This document shows, piece after piece, positions 1 to 8,341 of a DNA stretch of 64,000 nt (positions are counted from its first letter, which is position 1; each line of letters opens with the position of its first letter). The DNA is taken from positions 62,001 through 126,000 of the forward strand of contig JADJFC010000002.1 in the NCBI GenBank assembly GCA_016708785.1, given 5' to 3'. Origin of the DNA: Bacteroidota bacterium. Lineage in GTDB: Bacteria; Bacteroidota; Bacteroidia; AKYH767-A; 2013-40CM-41-45. The translations under genes and the position numbers were made by a program. The notes below the pieces were generated by a model. It ran no database searches. It was not told the origin of the DNA and saw nothing but the letters and a program-made list of their open reading frames with translations.

Positions 1-329
1 CGTTGGAATTTGGTCCAGGAAAAATTGCGTCTGCAAATGAGGTCACAGTTACGGCAGAAGAAGTGAATGAAGTTGCAAAACAAATGGTCATTCAGCAATT
101 CTCACAATATGGAGTGCCTGCACCTGAAGATGAAAAATTAGCGGAATTAGCTACCAGCTACCTTCAGTCTGAAAACAATGGCGAAAGAGTTGAACGTATA
201 ATCCGTGACAACAAAGTTTTTGATGTCCTGAAGAAAGAAGTTAAACTTGATATGATTGAAATGCCTTATCTTGAATTCGTTGATAAAGTGAATGAAAAGA
301 CGCAGCATGAGGTGGAGCATCACCACTAG
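1..329 (+). CDS. tig: Trigger factor, C-terminal part (5' end outside window)
   Basis: This is the last ~108 residues of trigger factor, the ribosome-associated chaperone and prolyl isomerase that receives nascent chains. The visible part is the helical C-terminal arm that cradles substrates: an acidic, helix-rich stretch (TAEEVNEVAKQ, ERVERIIRDNKVFDVLKKE) ending in a short His-rich tail. The ribosome-binding and PPIase domains lie upstream of the window. The reading frame is open to the left edge. The order tig-clpP-clpX is the standard one and supports the call. A hairpin terminator follows directly. Confidence 0.88.
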   Translation, partial: LEFGPGKIASANEVTVTAEEVNEVAKQMVIQQFSQYGVPAPEDEKLAELATSYLQSENNGERVERIIRDNKVFDVLKKEVKLDMIEMPYLEFVDKVNEKTQHEVEHHH

Positions 330-359
330 TTGGTTCGAGATTCGTAATTAATAAGAGAA

Positions 360-388
360 GGTTGGTGTGAAAACGCCGACCTTTTTTT
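360..388 (+). terminator. Rho-independent terminator after tig
   Basis: A 9-bp stem (GGTTGGTGT with ACGCCGACC, two G-U pairs) closes a GAAA tetraloop and is followed by seven T. It lies 31 bases after the tig stop codon, so clpP is probably transcribed separately. Confidence 0.85.
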
Positions 389-392
389 GTTA

Positions 393-456
393 CAGGTTTC
401 AGGTTTTCCGGTTAAGTAGGTTAGTCAACCTGCATAACCTGCAAACCTGAAACCTG
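393..456. repeat. Inverted repeat of the CAGGTTTCAGGTTT family
   Basis: Arms of 14 bp (CAGGTTTCAGGTTT at 393-406 and its exact complement at 443-456) flank a 36-base loop, with another AACCTGAAACCT following. Related AGGTTT/AACCTG sequence recurs at about 22105-22196, 22650-22683, 58481-58563 and 61860-61880, always between genes. The function is unknown. Confidence 0.7.
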
Positions 457-599
457 AAACCTCATTTATCCGTACGAGTGTTGAAAACTAATTCCCGAAT
501 CTTCAAGGAGTCTTGAAAGGCTAATTAATTTTGGTCGGATGAAATATTTGGGCTTTTTAGACGTCAATAATTTCAGAATAAACTTAAAAAAACAGAATT

Positions 600-1279
600 A
601 TGAATTACGCAGATGAGTTTCGTAAATATGCTGTCAAGCACCGTGGCATAGGTAGTCATTCGGTCGACAGTTTCGTTTCTGCAGTCAGAGCAGATTACAT
701 TTCTCCAACCATCATAGAAGAAAGACAATTGAACATAGCCACTATGGATGTGTTTTCTCGTTTGATGATGGACAGAATCATTTTCCTTGGTGTTGGTATC
801 AATGATTATGTTTCGAATATTATTCAGGCACAACTTTTATTCCTTGAATCAGTCGATGCAAAAAAGATATTCAGATCTATTTGAATAGTCCGGGTGGATC
901 TGTTTATGCAGGTCTCGGTATCTATGATACAATGCAATTCATTCAGCCAAGTATTGCAACCATTTGTACAGGTATGGCAGCATCAATGGGTGCTGTACTA
1001 ATGTGTGCAGGTGCGAAAGGAAAACGCGCTGCATTGAAGCATGCACGTATCATGATCCACCAGCCAATGGGTGGTGCAGAAGGTCAGGCATCAGATATTG
1101 AAATTACTGCAAGAGAAATTCAAAAGCTGAAGAAAGAGTTGTATGAAATAATTGCTTCTCACTCCGGACAGGAATACGAAAAGGTTTGGAAAGATTCTGA
1201 TCGTGATTATTGGATGACAGCTGATGAAGCAAAAGAATACGGAATGATCGATGAGGTTTTGACTAGAAAAAAAGCTTAA
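600..1279 (+). CDS. clpP: ATP-dependent Clp protease proteolytic subunit, frameshifted as given
   Basis: ClpP is the serine peptidase barrel that degrades substrates unfolded by ClpX. The catalytic Ser lies in GMAASMGA, the His in RIMIHQP and the Asp near the C-terminus (DRDYWMTADEAKEYG). The N-terminal half (600 to about 866) and the C-terminal half (from about 866) are in different frames. They join at an A6 run (860-865) followed by G, where the expected DAKKDIQIYLNSPGG needs one more A. The zero-frame stop is at 882-884. The joined protein would be about 226 residues, the usual ClpP length. Every catalytic residue is in the second half, so the short first frame alone would be inactive. 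Either one base is missing from the sequence, or the A_AAA_AAG heptamer is used for -1 slippage. I favour sequence error. Confidence 0.88.
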
Positions 1280-1293
1280 TCATTATTAAGATT

Positions 1294-1356
1294 GTTTAAG
1301 GGGTTTAAAGGGTTTAAGGTGTTGAATTTACCTTAAACCCTTTAAACCCCTTAAAC
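1294..1356. repeat. Perfect 27-bp inverted repeat after clpP
   Basis: Left arm 1294-1320 and right arm 1330-1356 are exact reverse complements over 27 bases, built from repeated GGTTTAA units with a 9-base loop, and are followed by TTTTTG. In RNA this makes a very stable hairpin that may end clpP transcription. It sits 14 bases after the clpP stop codon. Confidence 0.85.
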
Positions 1357-1396
1357 TTTTTGTAGTTTATTAGAAAACATGGCGATTAGATGTAGT

Positions 1397-1404
1397 TATT
1401 TTTG
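1397..1404 (+). promoter_or_regulatory. Possible -7 element for clpX
   Basis: TATTTTTG matches the Bacteroidota -7 consensus TAnnTTTG and lies 68 bases before the clpX start. No TTTG element is seen at the usual distance upstream, so the assignment is weak. Confidence 0.3.
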
Positions 1405-1471
1405 CAGTGCATCAAACTATTTTAGCTAAATTGCGTTTAATTTTACTGTTGAAAATTGTGCCTTTACAAGG

Positions 1472-2713
1472 ATGAAAAATCAGAAAGAAATAAAGTGTTC
1501 GTTTTGTGGTCGCGATAAAAGCGAAACATACGTTCTTATAGCCGGAATTACAGGTCACATTTGTGATCAGTGTATACAGCAAGCTCAGAATATACTCAAT
1601 GATGAGATGAATAGTAAGTTGAAAAACACTATCAATTCTCACATGACGTTGCTTAAGCCTGTTGAAATAAAAAAATTCCTCGATCAATATGTGATTGGAC
1701 AGGATGATGCTAAAAAAGTTTTAGCCGTTGCAGTTTATAATCACTACAAAAGAATTTCCAGCAAAATCAAAAAGCAGGATGAAATTGAGATTGAAAAATC
1801 GAATATCATTCTTGTAGGTGAAACCGGTACAGGTAAAACTCTTCTTGCGCGTTCAATTGCAAAAATGTTAAACGTTCCATTCTGTATTGCTGATGCAACC
1901 GTGTTAACGGAAGCAGGTTATGTAGGGGAGGACGTTGAAAGTATACTGACCCGTTTGTTGCAATCTGCAGATTATGATGTGGCTTCAGCGGAACGAGGAA
2001 TTGTATATATCGATGAAATAGACAAGATCGCTCGTAAAAGTGATAATCCGTCAATTACCCGCGATGTAAGTGGTGAAGGAGTTCAGCAAGCATTGTTGAA
2101 ATTGCTGGAAGGTTCGATCGTGAATGTTCCGCCACAAGGAGGTCGTAAACATCCGGAGCAAAAGATGATTGCAATGGACACTCATAATATTCTGTTCATT
2201 TGCGGAGGTGCTTTTGACGGAATCGAGAAGAAAATCGCTAAACGATTGATGACTAATGCAATTGGTTATAAATCAGGTCGTGATACTGAACATCTTGACA
2301 AGGCAAATTATCTTCAATATATAAGTCCGGTCGATCTAAAGTCTTTCGGTATTATCCCTGAATTGATTGGCCGATTACCGATTGTTACTCATTTAGATCC
2401 ATTAGACAAAGCGACTTTGCGCTCAATTTTAACTGAACCAAAGAATGCATTGATGAAACAGTACGAGAAACTATTTGAACTTGAAGGAATTAAGTTAGAA
2501 ATGGAGAAAAATGTGCTGGATTTCATCGTCGATAAAGCATTTGAGTTCAAATTAGGAGCACGAGGATTGAGATCAATTTGTGAAGCCATTCTTTTGGACG
2601 CAATGTTTGAAATTCCGACTTCAAAGGGGAATTCAAAGGAATTTGTAGTCACTTTAGCGTATGCAAAGGAAAAATTTGCTAAAACAAATGCAAATAAGCT
2701 GAAAGTAGCTTAA
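1472..2713 (+). CDS. clpX: ATP-dependent Clp protease ATP-binding subunit ClpX
   Basis: ClpX is the AAA+ hexameric unfoldase that recognises tagged or misfolded proteins and feeds them into ClpP. The 413-residue protein is full length. An N-terminal C4 zinc-binding domain has Cys9, Cys12, Cys31 and Cys34. It is followed by Walker A GETGTGKT, the GYVGED pore-1 loop, Walker B IVYIDEIDKI, and the C-terminal small AAA+ domain with sensor-2 motif LGARGLR. It follows clpP, as in most bacteria, but the palindrome and a possible promoter in the 192-base gap suggest it can be expressed separately. Confidence 0.97.
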   Translation: MKNQKEIKCSFCGRDKSETYVLIAGITGHICDQCIQQAQNILNDEMNSKLKNTINSHMTLLKPVEIKKFLDQYVIGQDDAKKVLAVAVYNHYKRISSKIKKQDEIEIEKSNIILVGETGTGKTLLARSIAKMLNVPFCIADATVLTEAGYVGEDVESILTRLLQSADYDVASAERGIVYIDEIDKIARKSDNPSITRDVSGEGVQQALLKLLEGSIVNVPPQGGRKHPEQKMIAMDTHNILFICGGAFDGIEKKIAKRLMTNAIGYKSGRDTEHLDKANYLQYISPVDLKSFGIIPELIGRLPIVTHLDPLDKATLRSILTEPKNALMKQYEKLFELEGIKLEMEKNVLDFIVDKAFEFKLGARGLRSICEAILLDAMFEIPTSKGNSKEFVVTLAYAKEKFAKTNANKLKVA

Positions 2714-2758
2714 AAATAGAGAACTGATTCGAAAGGATCGGTTAATAAATATCTTTTC

Positions 2759-2790
2759 AAAAAGCCAGGATTTTACATTCCTGGCTTTTT
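2759..2790 (+). terminator. Rho-independent terminator after clpX
   Basis: Perfect 12-bp stem (AAAAAGCCAGGA with TCCTGGCTTTTT), 8-base loop, and a T-rich tail. The 2714-3042 gap (329 bases) otherwise holds an AT-rich stretch and the ribosomal operon promoter. Confidence 0.9.
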
Positions 2791-2945
2791 CTTTTTTACG
2801 ACTAGAAAATAGTAGGGAAGTCGATTTTTAATTTTTTTTCCCATATTTTTTTTAGAGGAAAGATGGCCATTTTTCACTGTTTTCAACGTTTTTTTGCAAA
2901 TGAAGAGCCTCATTTTAATTTGTTTAAAATATTTTATCAACACTA

Positions 2946-2976
2946 TTTGGTAAATAAGAACAATAGTATACCTTTG
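2946..2976 (+). promoter_or_regulatory. Promoter of the ribosomal superoperon
   Basis: TTTG at 2946-2949 and TACCTTTG at 2969-2976, separated by 19 bases, match the Bacteroidota sigma-A consensus (TTTG-N19-TAnnTTTG). Transcription would start near 2983, giving an rpsL leader of about 60 bases. Confidence 0.75.
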
Positions 2977-3042
2977 CGTTCCCTAAAAATAGGGGAATTT
3001 CTATAATAATTACACAGAGTTTAACAGTAAGAACCTCGAAGA

Positions 3043-3447
3043 ATGCCTACGATACAGCAGTTAGTTCGCAAAGGACGCTCAAAACTGATTGATAAAAGTA
3101 AATCACCCGCTTTGGCTTCATGTCCGCAGCGCCGTGGTGTTTGTACACGTGTGTACACAACAACTCCAAAAAAGCCGAATTCAGCTATGCGTAAAGTAGC
3201 TCGTATTCGTTTAACGAATAAATTCGAGGTTACCGCTTACATTCCGGGAGAAGGTCACAATCTTCAGGAACACAGTATTGTGATGATCCGCGGAGGTCGT
3301 GTTAAAGATCTTCCGGGAGTACGTTATCACATTATCCGTGGTACTCTGGATACAGCAGGTGTTGAAGGCCGCAGACAGCAACGTAGTAAATACGGAACTA
3401 AACGTCCTAAACCAGGTGCACCGGTTGCAGCGGCAAAAAAGAAATAA
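3043..3447 (+). CDS. rpsL: 30S ribosomal protein S12
   Basis: S12 sits at the decoding centre of the small subunit and affects accuracy. The 134-residue protein carries the conserved loop TPKKPNSA with Lys43 and the second conserved loop KDLPGVRYH, both in their streptomycin-sensitive (wild-type) form. It is the first gene after the operon promoter and is followed by rpsG 40 bases on. Confidence 0.98.
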   Translation: MPTIQQLVRKGRSKLIDKSKSPALASCPQRRGVCTRVYTTTPKKPNSAMRKVARIRLTNKFEVTAYIPGEGHNLQEHSIVMIRGGRVKDLPGVRYHIIRGTLDTAGVEGRRQQRSKYGTKRPKPGAPVAAAKKK

Positions 3448-3487
3448 TCAAAATCAAACAAAACCGAATACTCCAATAAATAAGTAA

Positions 3488-3955
3488 ATGCGTAAGTCGA
3501 AACCAAAGAAGAGAATTTTATTGCCGGATCCAATCTTTCATGATACTCTGGTAACACGTTTCGTGAATAACCTGATGTACGGTGGTAACAAAAGTACTGC
3601 ATACGGAATTTTCTATGCTGCTATCAACCGTGTTGAAGAGAAAACAAAAGAAACAGGTTTAGATGTTTGGAAAAAAGCAATGACTAACGTAATGCCGACA
3701 GTTGAAGTTAAAAGTCGTCGTGTAGGTGGTGCAACTTTCCAGATTCCAAGTGAAATTCGCCCTGACCGTCGTGTTGCTTTAACGATCAAATGGTTGATCT
3801 CTTACTCTCGTAACCGTAATGAGAAATCAATGGCGGAGAAATTAGCAGGAGAGATCATCGCAGCTTCAAAAGGTGAAGGTGCAGCAGTAAAGAAAAAAGA
3901 AGATACTCACAGAATGGCGGAAGCAAATAAAGCTTTCTCTCACTTCAGAGCATAA
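3488..3955 (+). CDS. rpsG: 30S ribosomal protein S7
   Basis: S7 nucleates assembly of the 16S 3' (head) domain and lines the E site. The 155 residues match the family length, with the typical N-terminus (MRKSKPKKR) and the conserved VEVKSRRVGGATFQIP segment. It is followed by an unusually long within-operon gap of 288 bases before fusA. Confidence 0.98.
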   Translation: MRKSKPKKRILLPDPIFHDTLVTRFVNNLMYGGNKSTAYGIFYAAINRVEEKTKETGLDVWKKAMTNVMPTVEVKSRRVGGATFQIPSEIRPDRRVALTIKWLISYSRNRNEKSMAEKLAGEIIAASKGEGAAVKKKEDTHRMAEANKAFSHFRA

Positions 3956-4243
3956 TATTGTAATTCGAAAATCGTAATTCGAGATTCGAAGAGTGAAAAG
4001 TAAAAGAGTGAAAAGTCTGTCAGTAGACAGAAAGAGTGCCGGAGCCGGTAAAAAGGAAACGGAAAAACAAAAATAACAAGTAGTTCTTTTTTTTAAGATA
4101 ACCACTGACTTGCCGCAGTAACGTGCAAGGAATTAGACCGGATAACTGAATGTCCAGCGAAAGCTGAAAGTAAAATGATCATTCAAAGTGTCCTGTTATC
4201 GCGAAAAGAAAACTATCGTTATGATTAACGGAAAAATAATCAG
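3956..4243 (+). other. 288-base gap between rpsG and fusA
   Basis: No gene was found. The first part has repeats of the AATTCG/ATTCGA type (3960-3990) and tandem AGAGTGAAAAGT units, then a small hairpin GTCTGT-CAGT-AGACAG. No strong terminator was seen. This is the longest gap in the superoperon and could hold a leader or processing site for fusA. Confidence 0.5.
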
Positions 4244-6370
4244 ATGTCAAAAGAATTATTACATACTCGCAACATAGGTATCTCTGCTCACATTGATGCA
4301 GGTAAGACTACTACAACTGAACGCGTCCTGTATTATACAGGGAAAGTTCATAAGATCGGTGAAGTGCACGAAGGTGCTGCTACTATGGACTGGATGGTTC
4401 AGGAGCAAGAGCGTGGAATCACAATTACATCTGCTGCCACGACTACTTACTGGGATTATTTAAACGAACAATACAAAATTAACATTATTGACACACCGGG
4501 TCACGTTGACTTTACCGTTGAGGTAGAGCGTTCATTACGTGTACTTGATGGTGCTGTTGCTCTTTTTTGTGCTGTAGGCGGAGTAGAGCCACAGTCTGAG
4601 ACAGTATGGCGTCAGATGAATAAATATTTAGTACCACGTATCGGATTCGTTAACAAAATGGATCGTGCCGGTGCTAACTTCCTTAATGTTGTTGCTCAGG
4701 TAAAAGAGCGTCTTCATGGAAATCCTGTACCTCTTCAATTACCAATCGGTGCTGAAGATATGTTCACAGGTGTTGTTGATCTTATTATGAATAAGGCCAT
4801 CATCTGGCATGACGCTACTAAAGGTGCAACATTTGATGAAGTTCCTATTCCACTTGATATGATCGCTGATGTAAATCACTGGCGTGCTAATCTTGTTGAA
4901 GCAGTTGCTGAATTCGATGATCGTTTGATGGAGAAATTCTTCGAAGATCCGAATAGCATCACTGAAGACGAACTTCGTATTGCAATTCGTAAAGCTACAA
5001 TTGCAATGAAGATCACTCCACTTCTTTGTGGATCTGCATTTAAAAACAAAGGTGTTCAAGCAATGCTTGATGCCGTTATCCAATACTTACCTTCTCCAAT
5101 GGATGTACCTTCAATTTCAGGTATCAATCCAAATACAGAAGAGCCTGAAGAGCGTGCAGCTGATCCAAAAGAGAAGTTCTCTGCGCTTGCATTTAAGATC
5201 ATGACGGATCCTTTCGTAGGTCGTCTTGCCTTCTTCCGTGTGTATTCAGGTCGTCTGGATGCAGGTACTTATGTATTGAATAGCCGTTCAAATAAAAACG
5301 AACGTATCTCTCGTATCATACGGATGCATGCGAACAAACAATCTCCTATCGATTTTATCGAAGCAGGTGATATCGGAGCAGCTGTTGGTTTCAAAGAGAT
5401 CAAAACAGGTGATACACTTTGTGATCCTAACTTCCCAATCGTTCTTGAGTCAATGACGTTCCCTGCTCCGGTAATCGGACTAGCGATCGAACCTAAAACT
5501 CAGGCTGACGTTGATAAATTAGGTATGGCTTTGGCAAAACTTGCTGAAGAAGATCCGACGTTCCGTGTGAACACAGATGAAGATTCAGGTCAAACCGTAA
5601 TTAGCGGAATGGGCGAGCTTCACCTTGAGATCATCGTTGACCGTCTTCGTCGTGAATTTAAAGTTGAATGTAACCAGGGTGCTCCTCAGGTTAACTATAA
5701 AGAGGCTCTATTTGGTAGTGCAACTCACCGTGAAGTTTATAAGAAACAAACAGGTGGTCGTGGTAAATTTGCCGATATCCAATTCGAGATCTCTCCGTGT
5801 GATGCTGAGTGGCTGGAAAAAGGAAACACAGGACTTCAGTTCGTAAATGAAATCACAGGTGGTTCTATTCCACGTGAATTTATTCCTTCGATTTCAAAAG
5901 GTTTTGAATCAGCAATGGGCACTGGTGTTCTTGCCGGATTCCAGATCGAACAAATGAAAGTAAGATTGTTTGACGGTTCATTCCACGCAGTCGATTCAGA
6001 TGCATTGTCTTTCGAGATCTGTGCGAAGATCGCCTTCCGTGAAGCTGCTCCAAAAGCAAAAGCTACTTTGATGGAGCCAATCATGAAAGTTGAAGTCGTT
6101 ACTCCGGATCTTTACATGGGTGATGTTATGGGTGACCTTAACAAACGTCGTGGACATCTGGAAGGAATGGATACTCGTGCAGGTGCACAGGTAATCAGAG
6201 CGAAAGTTCCTCTTTCTGAAATGTTTGGTTACGTAACTACACTTCGTACCATCACTTCAGGTCGTGCATCTTCTACAATGGAATTCTCTCATTATGCAGA
6301 AGCTCCTCGTACTCTTGCTGAAGAAGTGATTGCAAAAGCAAAAGGAAAATCAAAAGCAGAAAAAGTATAA
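4244..6370 (+). CDS. fusA: Translation elongation factor G
   Basis: EF-G is the GTPase that drives tRNA-mRNA translocation and helps recycle ribosomes. The 708-residue protein is complete, with P-loop AHIDAGKTTTTERV near the N-terminus, switch II DTPGHVDF and G4 NKMD. Domain IV/V sequence follows (GDVMGDLNKRRG, then TSGRASSTMEFSHY). Unlike the proteobacterial str operon, tuf does not follow; rpsJ is 39 bases downstream, as in other Bacteroidota. Confidence 0.98.
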   Translation: MSKELLHTRNIGISAHIDAGKTTTTERVLYYTGKVHKIGEVHEGAATMDWMVQEQERGITITSAATTTYWDYLNEQYKINIIDTPGHVDFTVEVERSLRVLDGAVALFCAVGGVEPQSETVWRQMNKYLVPRIGFVNKMDRAGANFLNVVAQVKERLHGNPVPLQLPIGAEDMFTGVVDLIMNKAIIWHDATKGATFDEVPIPLDMIADVNHWRANLVEAVAEFDDRLMEKFFEDPNSITEDELRIAIRKATIAMKITPLLCGSAFKNKGVQAMLDAVIQYLPSPMDVPSISGINPNTEEPEERAADPKEKFSALAFKIMTDPFVGRLAFFRVYSGRLDAGTYVLNSRSNKNERISRIIRMHANKQSPIDFIEAGDIGAAVGFKEIKTGDTLCDPNFPIVLESMTFPAPVIGLAIEPKTQADVDKLGMALAKLAEEDPTFRVNTDEDSGQTVISGMGELHLEIIVDRLRREFKVECNQGAPQVNYKEALFGSATHREVYKKQTGGRGKFADIQFEISPCDAEWLEKGNTGLQFVNEITGGSIPREFIPSISKGFESAMGTGVLAGFQIEQMKVRLFDGSFHAVDSDALSFEICAKIAFREAAPKAKATLMEPIMKVEVVTPDLYMGDVMGDLNKRRGHLEGMDTRAGAQVIRAKVPLSEMFGYVTTLRTITSGRASSTMEFSHYAEAPRTLAEEVIAKAKGKSKAEKV

Positions 6371-6409
6371 TTAATACTGATCATAAATAAGTAATAAACG
6401 TTCTTTACA

Positions 6410-6718
6410 ATGTCTCAGCGAATCCGCATCAAATTAAAATCTTACGATCACAACCTGGTTGATAAATCAGCAGAGAAGATCGTGAAAACTGTGAAGATCA
6501 CAGGTGCAGTAGTGAATGGACCAATTCCACTTCCTACTGATAAAAAAATCTTCACTGTACTTCGTTCACCGCACGTGAACAAGAAAGCGCGTGAACAATT
6601 TCAATTGTGTTCATACAAGCGTTTGCTCGACATCTATAACTCATCAGCAAAAACTGTAGATGCTCTAATGAAGCTTGAATTACCAAGTGGAGTAGAAGTT
6701 GAAATCAAAGCATCATAA
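6410..6718 (+). CDS. rpsJ: 30S ribosomal protein S10
   Basis: S10 is a head-domain protein of the small subunit and, as NusE, also part of transcription antitermination complexes. The 102 residues are of normal length, with the conserved IRIKLKSYDHNLVD start and the RSPHVNKKAREQF loop. It begins the S10 block. Confidence 0.98.
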   Translation: MSQRIRIKLKSYDHNLVDKSAEKIVKTVKITGAVVNGPIPLPTDKKIFTVLRSPHVNKKAREQFQLCSYKRLLDIYNSSAKTVDALMKLELPSGVEVEIKAS

Positions 6719-6789
6719 ACTGAATAACGAATTCAAAAGTGAATGTCTGGCGTAAAAACCAAACCTCTGACTAATAAAAACAAAAAACA

Positions 6790-7407
6790 ATGTCTGGAAT
6801 AATTGGAAAAAAAATCGGAATGACAAGTGTCTTCGGCGCAGATGGAAAATATCTTCCATGTACCGTGATCCTTGCCGGACCGTGTCTTGTCAGCCAGATC
6901 CGTACTAAAAGTAATGACGGGTACGATGCTGTTCAATTGGCATTTGATGACAAAAAAGATAAGCAATCAACGAAAGCTGAATTAGGTCACTTTAAAAAAG
7001 TGAACTCAGGAGCTAAGCGTAAAATAGTAGAGTTTCGTGAATTCCCTGAAACTCCTGAATTAGGCAGTGAAATAAAAGTGGATCTGTTTTCAGAAGGAGA
7101 GTTCGTGAATGTGATCGGAACTTCAAAAGGTAAAGGTTTTCAAGGTGTTGTTAGACGTCACCATTTCGGTGGAGTAGGTATGCAGACTCACGGTCAGCAT
7201 AACCGTCTACGTGCGCCGGGTTCATTGGGAGCATCATCAGATCCTTCACGAGTTATGAAGGGTATGCGTATGGGTGGTCACATGGGACATGAGCGTATCA
7301 AAATTCAGAACCTTCAAGTAATTAAAGTGATTCCTGAACAAAATCTTTTGGTAATCAAAGGAGCGGTCCCGGGTCATATTGGTGCATATGTAATTGTGGA
7401 GAAATAA
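6790..7407 (+). CDS. rplC: 50S ribosomal protein L3
   Basis: L3 is an early-assembly protein of the large subunit whose central loop reaches toward the peptidyl transferase centre. The 205-residue protein starts MSGIIGKKIGMTSVF and contains the methylatable-Gln region VGMQTHGQHNR and the RMGGHMG motif. The next gene starts 2 bases after its stop codon. Confidence 0.98.
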   Translation: MSGIIGKKIGMTSVFGADGKYLPCTVILAGPCLVSQIRTKSNDGYDAVQLAFDDKKDKQSTKAELGHFKKVNSGAKRKIVEFREFPETPELGSEIKVDLFSEGEFVNVIGTSKGKGFQGVVRRHHFGGVGMQTHGQHNRLRAPGSLGASSDPSRVMKGMRMGGHMGHERIKIQNLQVIKVIPEQNLLVIKGAVPGHIGAYVIVEK

Positions 7408-7409
7408 TC

Positions 7410-8042
7410 ATGGAAGTAGCTATCATAAATACAGCCGGAAAAGAAACCGGTAAGAAGGTAAAGCTTGATACAAGCATCTTCGCAATCGAGCCGAATGATC
7501 ACGCGATCTATCTTGATGTAAAGCAATTCCTGGCTAACCAACGTCAGGGAACGCATAAGTCAAAAGAACGTGCTGAGATCGCTCGTACAACAAAGAAGTT
7601 GAAACGTCAGAAAGGTACAGGCGGTGCTCGTGCCGGTTCAATGAAATCACCTTTGTTCGTTGGTGGTGGTCGTGCATTCGGTCCTCGTCCTCGTGATTAT
7701 CATTTCAAGTTGAATAAGAAATTGAAACACCTTGCATGTCTTTCTGCACTTACTTACAAAGCAAAAGAAAAGCATATCGTTATTCTTGAAGACTTCAAAA
7801 TGGATGCTCCTAAAACAAGCAGCTATGCAAGTATCATGAAGAGTATTAATCCTGATAATAAAAAAGTTCTTCTAGTACTACCGGCACATGACAAGAATAT
7901 CTATTTGTCAGGTCGTAACCTTGAGCGCAATAAAGTAACTACTGCAGCAGAATTGAACACATACGACATCTTAAATGCACAGTCGCTCGTGCTAGTCGAA
8001 GGTTCTGTATCAGTTATCGAAAATAGATTCTTAGACAAATGA
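7410..8042 (+). CDS. rplD: 50S ribosomal protein L4
   Basis: L4 lines the exit tunnel with its long basic loop, visible here as RQKGTGGARAGSMKSP and GGGRAFGPRPRDY. The protein has 210 residues. Its stop overlaps the rplW start as ATGA, indicating translational coupling. In enterobacteria L4 autoregulates this operon; nothing here shows that. Confidence 0.97.
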   Translation: MEVAIINTAGKETGKKVKLDTSIFAIEPNDHAIYLDVKQFLANQRQGTHKSKERAEIARTTKKLKRQKGTGGARAGSMKSPLFVGGGRAFGPRPRDYHFKLNKKLKHLACLSALTYKAKEKHIVILEDFKMDAPKTSSYASIMKSINPDNKKVLLVLPAHDKNIYLSGRNLERNKVTTAAELNTYDILNAQSLVLVEGSVSVIENRFLDK

Positions 8043-8329
8043 GCATCCTGAAAAAACCTCTCATCACTGAGAAGATGACAAAAGCCGGTGAAAAGCTTGG
8101 TCACTATGGATTTGTAGTTGACTACAAAGCCAACAAGATCGAGATCAAATTGGCAATTGAGAAAATGTACAACGTAACAGTTGAACGCATTAATACGATG
8201 CGTGTACCGGGCAAATTAAAAACTCGTTACACAAAAACAGGTGTTACAACCGGAAGTACAGGTTCTTATAAAAAAGCCGTTGTTACTTTGAAAAAAGGTG
8301 AAACAATCGACTTCTATAGCAACATTTAA
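8039..8329 (+). CDS. rplW: 50S ribosomal protein L23
   Basis: L23 sits at the tunnel exit and docks trigger factor and SRP. The 96-residue protein has the usual start (ILKKPLITEKMT) and the NKIEIKLAIEKMYNV helix. It overlaps the rplD stop by four bases. Confidence 0.97.
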   Translation: MSILKKPLITEKMTKAGEKLGHYGFVVDYKANKIEIKLAIEKMYNVTVERINTMRVPGKLKTRYTKTGVTTGSTGSYKKAVVTLKKGETIDFYSNI

Positions 8330-8341
8330 TACTAACTAGAA

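Noticed and set aside
881..1279. Independent short ClpP paralogue starting at TTG 881
   Set aside because: It lacks the N-terminal half of the fold and continues the preceding frame exactly; one frameshifted clpP is simpler.
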